A stretch of DNA of 44,378 nt from a virus. Numbering within the stretch: position 1 is the stretch's first letter; the number at the start of each line of letters is the position of its first letter. This document shows, in pieces, positions 40,006 to 44,378 of the stretch. The translations under genes and the position numbers were made by a program. A model generated the notes under the pieces. It made no database searches. It was not told where the DNA came from and worked only from the letters and a program-made list of their open reading frames with translations. Location of the stretch: IMG/VR virus record IMGVR_UViG_3300023223_001476, positions 1 to 44,378 of that record, one strand, 5' to 3'.

Positions 40006-41370
40006 ATGCCTAAGGTCGATTTCCCATTAGGTTTGTTGGGTTCCGAACAACTTCCGCGAACAAAACGAACCTTGCAAAACGTTTTCAATAACGGCAAAGG
40101 AAACGTCCTCACTCGCCCAGGCATTCTCCCCTTACAAGATACAAATAAAATTGCTAGAGGTTCTTTCCAGTGGAACGGTTTTCTTTATCAGGTGGTTTCA
40201 AATTCACTCATAAAGATAACGGATACCACAACAGGAGCTTTTGAAACAAACATATCCCCAATATTAGGGGGCGCCAATATAAGAACCGCTATTGGATTTA
40301 ATACAGCCGTCATAGTTGTTAAAGGCGGCAGGATTTACACCGTCGATAAAAATGATGTCGTTGTAGATATAACTGGCAATAACAATTTTGAATCATGTGT
40401 TGATGTCGCTCATATAAACGGGCGTTTTGTTTATATTCCCGCCAGCGGCGATCCTGCCTTTTTCTCTGACGTTGGATTTGCTGGAATAGTACAAGATGCC
40501 TCATTCTTTGACGCTGAATCTTTGCCTGATGAAAATAATGGAGTCATAAATTACCGCAATACATTATTCATTTTAGGAACGGATTCCATAGAACCTTTCC
40601 GGGATGCGGGAACTTCCCCTAATCCATTTCTCAGAATCAATGGCGCTCGCATTGATAACGGCTATATAGGCGGCTTGATTGAATACAATCAGACCTTTGT
40701 TTTTTTAGGAAGGGAAAAGGATCAAGATTTTGGTATTTATGCCTTGGCAAGCGGAAACGCTATAAAAATATCGAATGAAGTTATTGATCTTATCCTTTCT
40801 GAACATACTGAAGATCAAAGAATTGATGTGATTACCAGTCGTTTCAAATGGCGCGGATATGACTTGATCACGTTCACATTGGCTAGAGCTTCATTCGGTT
40901 TTTTTGGGGGAAATTGGTTCAAATTAAATTCATTGGTGGGAGGCAATTCTGATATTTGGGGGGGTGGTTTCATAACTCAAATAGATGGGGAATATTTTAC
41001 TGCCTTCAGGAACAATATGGGTAAATTAGAAAATATAGACACAGATTATGGAGAAAGAATAAATTATGTCATTGAAATGGGTTTGGAACAGGGCGAAGGA
41101 GACAGGTTCAGTTGCCAATCAATTGAATTACCCATATCACAAGGTTTTAACACGCAGCAAGCTTCCGTAGCCTTACAAATGAGTAAAGACGGCGTTATAT
41201 ATGGTCAACCATTCATGCGTAATTTAGGTTTGATAGGACAATACCCACAAATTTTAAAATGGAACCTCCCAGGTGGATTGGGGAGATACCGAGAATTTAT
41301 GGGCTGGCGATTTTCATCCAATGAATTATTATTTTTCAGTTCTGAACCTCCAATAGTGAAATTAAGATGA
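40006..41370 (+). CDS. P22 gp10-like packaged-DNA stabilisation / tail hub protein
   Basis: This is a 454-residue protein (P22 gp10 is 472). Start 'FPLGLLGSEQLPRTKRTLQN', 'LTRPGILPLQD', then repeated beta-propeller-like blades ('GRFVYIPASGDPAFFSDVGF', 'NGYIGGLIEYNQTFVFLGRE') and an end domain with 'GRYREFMGWRFSSNELLFFS'. It forms the hub that carries tailspikes and prevents DNA loss. It overlaps the next gene by 4 bases. Confidence 0.9.
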   Translation: MPKVDFPLGLLGSEQLPRTKRTLQNVFNNGKGNVLTRPGILPLQDTNKIARGSFQWNGFLYQVVSNSLIKITDTTTGAFETNISPILGGANIRTAIGFNTAVIVVKGGRIYTVDKNDVVVDITGNNNFESCVDVAHINGRFVYIPASGDPAFFSDVGFAGIVQDASFFDAESLPDENNGVINYRNTLFILGTDSIEPFRDAGTSPNPFLRINGARIDNGYIGGLIEYNQTFVFLGREKDQDFGIYALASGNAIKISNEVIDLILSEHTEDQRIDVITSRFKWRGYDLITFTLARASFGFFGGNWFKLNSLVGGNSDIWGGGFITQIDGEYFTAFRNNMGKLENIDTDYGERINYVIEMGLEQGEGDRFSCQSIELPISQGFNTQQASVALQMSKDGVIYGQPFMRNLGLIGQYPQILKWNLPGGLGRYREFMGWRFSSNELLFFSSEPPIVKLR

Positions 41371-41660
41371 CTCAAATCATTTCTACGCCCGATCATGGCA
41401 ACAAGTTAATCGATAAAGAAGGTTTGGCTTTGCAAAATTTTCAAATATTTATTGATGATGTTGTAAGGCAATTTAATCTCCTGGAAAAGCAAATCAATCC
41501 TGTAACCAGATTGAATTTATTTGATGTGGCAAATCTTCCAAGCCCGGTAGGCGAAACAGGAGGTTTGATTTACGTTATTGATGAGGTTGATGGGGAAGTT
41601 CCAGCATTCTCTGACGGAACGAATTGGTTAAGAGTAACAGACAGGCAAATTGTCGCGTAA
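41367..41660 (+). CDS. Small virion-type protein
   Basis: This is a 97-residue product: a helical N-terminus ('LQNFQIFIDDVVRQFNLLEK') and a C-terminal 'VGETGGLIYVIDEVDGEVPA', 'FSDGTNWLRV' module common at the end of phage structural proteins. It stands where gp26 (needle) lies in P22, but is too short for a full needle and has only a short coiled coil. Confidence 0.7.
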   Translation: MTQIISTPDHGNKLIDKEGLALQNFQIFIDDVVRQFNLLEKQINPVTRLNLFDVANLPSPVGETGGLIYVIDEVDGEVPAFSDGTNWLRVTDRQIVA

Positions 41661-42274
41661 TGAATATTCTTAATTGGCAAATCACTTCAGGTTGTGAATC
41701 TTTAGGGGGAGGGTGCGCTTCATGTCCGTCTCTTATCCATTACAAAGAAAATAATTTGGATTATTCAATCAAGGAACACAGAGAAAGATTAGCGGAGCCG
41801 TTTGTTACCCAGGAGCCAAGTTGTTTTTTGGTCTCATTGGGAAGCGATCTATTCCATAGGTCAGTGTCAGATGGTTTCATAAGAGACGCATTTGAGGTAA
41901 TGAACAAATCTTCTGAACATCATTTTGAAATAGCGACCAAGCGCCCACACAGGGTTGTCGTTATGACTCCATATTTAACCTGGTCAGATAACATTATGAT
42001 CGGAACAACCGTTGAATCTGAAGATTATATATATCGAATAGATATTTTAAAGCAAGTTCCTACTGAGAATAATTTCATTTCATTTGCTCCTTTGTTGGGA
42101 GACGTAGGAGAAGTTGATTTATCGGGAATAAAAATGGTTGGAGCTTGTGGGGAATATTGGGAATTGAAAAGGCCCTTTGATCCTGCATGGATAGAAAATA
42201 TTAGAAGGCAATGTTTGGATCAAGATATCCAATGGATTAATACACATGCAATTTACGATAAGGAGGCCGCGTAA
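41660..42274 (+). CDS. DUF5131 (phage Gp37/Gp68) family protein
   Basis: This is a 204-residue protein. Key features: 'GCESLGGGCASC' (C-x6-C-x2-C, the family's radical-SAM-like Cys cluster), 'SLGSDLFHRSVSDGFIRDAF', 'FEIATKRPHR', 'NIMIGTTVESEDYIYRIDIL', 'FISFAPLLGDVGEVDLSGI'. The usual 'GGESG' is altered to 'GACGE' near the end. A cofactor enzyme is likely; substrate unknown. It overlaps the previous stop (TAATG) and meets the next start, so it is fully embedded in the tail operon. Confidence 0.88.
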   Translation: MNILNWQITSGCESLGGGCASCPSLIHYKENNLDYSIKEHRERLAEPFVTQEPSCFLVSLGSDLFHRSVSDGFIRDAFEVMNKSSEHHFEIATKRPHRVVVMTPYLTWSDNIMIGTTVESEDYIYRIDILKQVPTENNFISFAPLLGDVGEVDLSGIKMVGACGEYWELKRPFDPAWIENIRRQCLDQDIQWINTHAIYDKEAA

Positions 42275-42873
42275 TGGTTGGCTTTGTAGTAGGAGCGGGT
42301 TTGTTGGCAAGCGCAGCCGCTGGAGCTATAGGCGCTTTAACAAGTGATACAGGAGCAGGCGGAAGAGCGGCAGCAGCGGCAGCGCAAGAAAGCAGACAAT
42401 CGGAAGAGAGAGCGCGTAAAGATTTAGGCCCATTCGTGCAAGCAGGGCAGGAGGCGCTTCCTGGCTTAATTGAAGGATCAACCGCAGGAGGGTTGGACGC
42501 TAGACTTGGCAGAATTTTTGATTCAGATATATTTGGTCGCTTGGTTGAAGAAAGAACGCGCTCCGTCCAAGGGCAATTGGCGGCAGGAGGTTTGACAAGA
42601 TCAGGAACCGCATTGCAGGAAATAGCCAACGTACCTTCAGGATTGGCGCTTCAGATTGAACAATTATTAACAGGAAGATTAGGAGGTTTAGCTGGTCAAG
42701 GTTTACAAGCTGGAGGCGTTTTAGCGGAAGTTGGTCTTTCAGGCGGTCAATTTAGAGGGGAAGCTTTATCTTCAGGAATTGCAACGGACGCGGCGGCGAG
42801 GACTTCAAAGAATCAAGCTTTATTAAATGCGGCTGCTTCAGGCATTCAATCATTTGGCAAATTCTTTCAATAG
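42274..42873 (+). CDS. P22 gp7-like DNA ejection protein
   Basis: This is a 199-residue Ala/Gly-rich helical protein. The start 'VGAGLLASAAAGAIGAL' is hydrophobic, followed by 'DLGPFVQAGQEALPGLIEGS', 'GLTRSGTALQEIANVPSGLA' and a Gln/Gly-rich end. This layout is typical of the first of three ejection proteins in podoviruses. AAGGAGG precedes the ATG. Confidence 0.85.
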   Translation: MVGFVVGAGLLASAAAGAIGALTSDTGAGGRAAAAAAQESRQSEERARKDLGPFVQAGQEALPGLIEGSTAGGLDARLGRIFDSDIFGRLVEERTRSVQGQLAAGGLTRSGTALQEIANVPSGLALQIEQLLTGRLGGLAGQGLQAGGVLAEVGLSGGQFRGEALSSGIATDAAARTSKNQALLNAAASGIQSFGKFFQ

Positions 42874-42880
42874 GTAATTT

Positions 42881-44257
42881 ATGGTCACTCTAGCAAATCT
42901 TCAAGGCTCCGATTTAGTTGTTGATCCCGTTCCGGCAATCCAGGCAATAGGCCAGGGGGTAGGGGATGTGTTAGTAAATCAAGCACAGGAACAGGTATTT
43001 TCTGAAACGACTTCCCCATCACAAAAGAGGGATGCGTTTTTAAGAATAAGCAAAATAAATCCGCAATTTGGTCAAGTTGTTTTGGGTCTCCTGGAAAAAC
43101 AGGAGTCGGTGAAGCTGCGACAAATTCAAGAAAAGACAGATGAACAAGCGCGTTTTGCGGCCTTATTGCTCCAACAAGGAAACCATGATAAGAGGGTAAA
43201 ACTTTTACAGGATAAGGCTAGTGAAGCCGTAGTAGGGGGAGAAGACCCTTCAGAGCTTTTGCGCATGGCAGACCTTGATGAAGATCAATTGAAGATTAAT
43301 ATGCAAGAAGCAATTCTCCAGGCAAGGGATTTAAAAACCATTGTTAGTCCAAACGTCCAAGATATTGACCCGACAAAATTCACTCCCGAATCCGTCCAGG
43401 CATTCAGTCAAAATCAAGATTTTAGCGCCTTGGTTCCTATAGGAGGACCAGGAGGCGAATCACGTTTTGGAAAACCGTCTATAAAAGATTTTACGTCTAA
43501 ATCAGTCGAAAAATTCCGAAAATCAGGCAATGAAGGAGATTTGGTTTTGCGGGGCGATCTACAGTCTCCCGAAGGGAAACAATTTTCCGACCAACAATTG
43601 GTTGATAATCAATCTGGCGCCGATAGCATTGAAGCTCAAGCCTTACGAGCGGCCTTTAAAGCAAGTAAGGAACCAGCAATAAGCCCTTCAGATATAACAG
43701 GAATTGAGCGAGATTTGAGAAATCAATTCGCGCAAAGGTCAGTAAAATTCGTAACCGCAAAAGCGGCATTGAAAAAAGTTTTAACTTCTGAACAAACTCC
43801 AATCGGAGATTTAGCTAAGACAGTCGCATTTATGAAAACGATTGATCCTGACTCAGCGGTTTTACAGGGTGAACAAGCGACAGCTCAAAGTGCAGGGTCG
43901 GTTCCAGATAAATTAATAAATTTATACAATAAGCTATTGGGAACAGGCGAAATGTTAACGCCCACTCAAAGAGCCAATATGGATAATCAGGCTCTTAAAA
44001 ATTTTAACGCTTTAGTTCCAGCTCAAAGACAATTGCAGAAATTTTTCACCGATACCTCCAAACGTTCAGGCGCTGATTCAAAAAATGTAGTTTTAGATTT
44101 GATTGACACAAGAGCGCAAGGGGCGCCGACTCCAGCCCCAAAAGCAGGGCCAGCGGGAGGCGCTCCTACAATCGCTGCGGGAGCCACGCCGACAACGGCA
44201 TTAGATGATTTGAACGAGTTTACGATAGGCAAATTTAAGGTAAAGGTTAAAAATTAA
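42881..44257 (+). CDS. Second ejection protein (gp20-like)
   Basis: This is a 458-residue, mostly helical, Gln/Lys-rich protein with a Pro/Ala/Gly-rich stretch near residues 415-440 and a C-terminal 'TIGKFKVKVKN'. 'AFLRISKINPQFGQVVLGLL' and 'ALLLQQGNHDKRVKLLQDKA' resemble ejected internal proteins. Position after the gp7-like gene supports gp20. It ends on the A of the next ATG. Confidence 0.8.
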   Translation: MVTLANLQGSDLVVDPVPAIQAIGQGVGDVLVNQAQEQVFSETTSPSQKRDAFLRISKINPQFGQVVLGLLEKQESVKLRQIQEKTDEQARFAALLLQQGNHDKRVKLLQDKASEAVVGGEDPSELLRMADLDEDQLKINMQEAILQARDLKTIVSPNVQDIDPTKFTPESVQAFSQNQDFSALVPIGGPGGESRFGKPSIKDFTSKSVEKFRKSGNEGDLVLRGDLQSPEGKQFSDQQLVDNQSGADSIEAQALRAAFKASKEPAISPSDITGIERDLRNQFAQRSVKFVTAKAALKKVLTSEQTPIGDLAKTVAFMKTIDPDSAVLQGEQATAQSAGSVPDKLINLYNKLLGTGEMLTPTQRANMDNQALKNFNALVPAQRQLQKFFTDTSKRSGADSKNVVLDLIDTRAQGAPTPAPKAGPAGGAPTIAAGATPTTALDDLNEFTIGKFKVKVKN

Positions 44258-44378
44258 TGCCAATTTTTGAAATAACTAATCCTGATAATGGAAAACTTTT
44301 GGTATCTCGGCATTGACTTTTGCATAGGCTTTATTTGAGACCTTTTCCAAGTCGGCAATGTTTTTCTGAATTTCAGAT
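44257..44378 (+). CDS. N-terminus of the third (gp16-like) ejection protein, broken by the window end
   Basis: MPIFEITNPDNGKLLVS is a typical N-terminus of large ejection proteins. After ~19 codons the frame stops at TGA. The last ~70-100 bases instead read well on the opposite strand (...ADLEKVSNKAYAKVNAEIPK...), without a start inside the window. The sequence therefore looks like a fold-back join near the end. The C-terminal part of the same gene is probably at 1-1065. Confidence 0.45.

Overview
The window is an almost complete genome of a temperate, P22-like short-tailed phage of a Gram-negative host. The evidence is a full P22-order virion block: small terminase, large terminase, portal, scaffold, coat, gp4-like and gp10-like tail factors, two ejection proteins and a tailspike-like protein. 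An integrase, a repressor-like regulator and several envelope proteins with signal peptides and a C-terminal aromatic residue fit a didermic host. The DNA is A+T-rich. The host genus cannot be read from the sequence. The window opens inside the 3' part of a large virion protein gene (1-1065) and ends just after the start codon of a similar one (44257). The simplest reading is a circular genome cut inside one gp16-like ejection gene.

Layout. 1-4692: end of the ejection gene, a tailspike-like protein and a modular adhesin, then a terminator. 4750-5895: a rightward cassette with an unknown protein, two small membrane proteins and an HTH regulator. 5900-14222: leftward genes. These include tRNA-Arg(UCU), a protein with a duplicated putative DNA-binding domain, and an envelope operon. 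The operon holds four outer-membrane beta-barrels in two paralogous large+small pairs, a secreted protein, an anchored protein, a lipoprotein and tiny membrane peptides. A repressor-like XRE protein lies upstream of it. 14262-22326: rightward early genes, namely an RHH protein, an ERF-like annealase, an integrase, small regulators, a Rap1a-like periplasmic protein, a replication initiator and loader, a Cro-like HTH and a VRR-NUC nuclease. 22341-32409: tail fibres and fibre-associated proteins, two tandem DUF2829 (Tad2-type anti-Thoeris) genes and small virion or accessory genes. 32442-44378: packaging, head and ejection genes.

Regulation. Three rightward promoters (4757, 14239, 22341) carry a dyad TTGAC-N5-GT(C/T)AA that starts at the -35 box. 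Two of them are near-copies over 35 bp. This suggests one repressor, possibly the XRE protein at 13812-14222, controlling the accessory, early and tail transcripts.

The most novel signal is a family of five leftward structured RNA elements, three in 7109-7388 and two in 13538-13683. Each has the form P1-AUU-P2-UCUAAAAC-P3-P1'. The junction strands are invariant and the helices differ in sequence, so each copy keeps pairing by its own bases. One pair sits directly after a good promoter as the leader of the envelope operon. The other array leads the gene for the duplicated-domain protein. I do not recognise this motif as a known riboswitch or ribozyme. Together with the four-barrel envelope operon it is the best candidate for an undescribed system, perhaps RNA-controlled surface remodelling by a prophage. 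No endolysin or spanin is recognisable.
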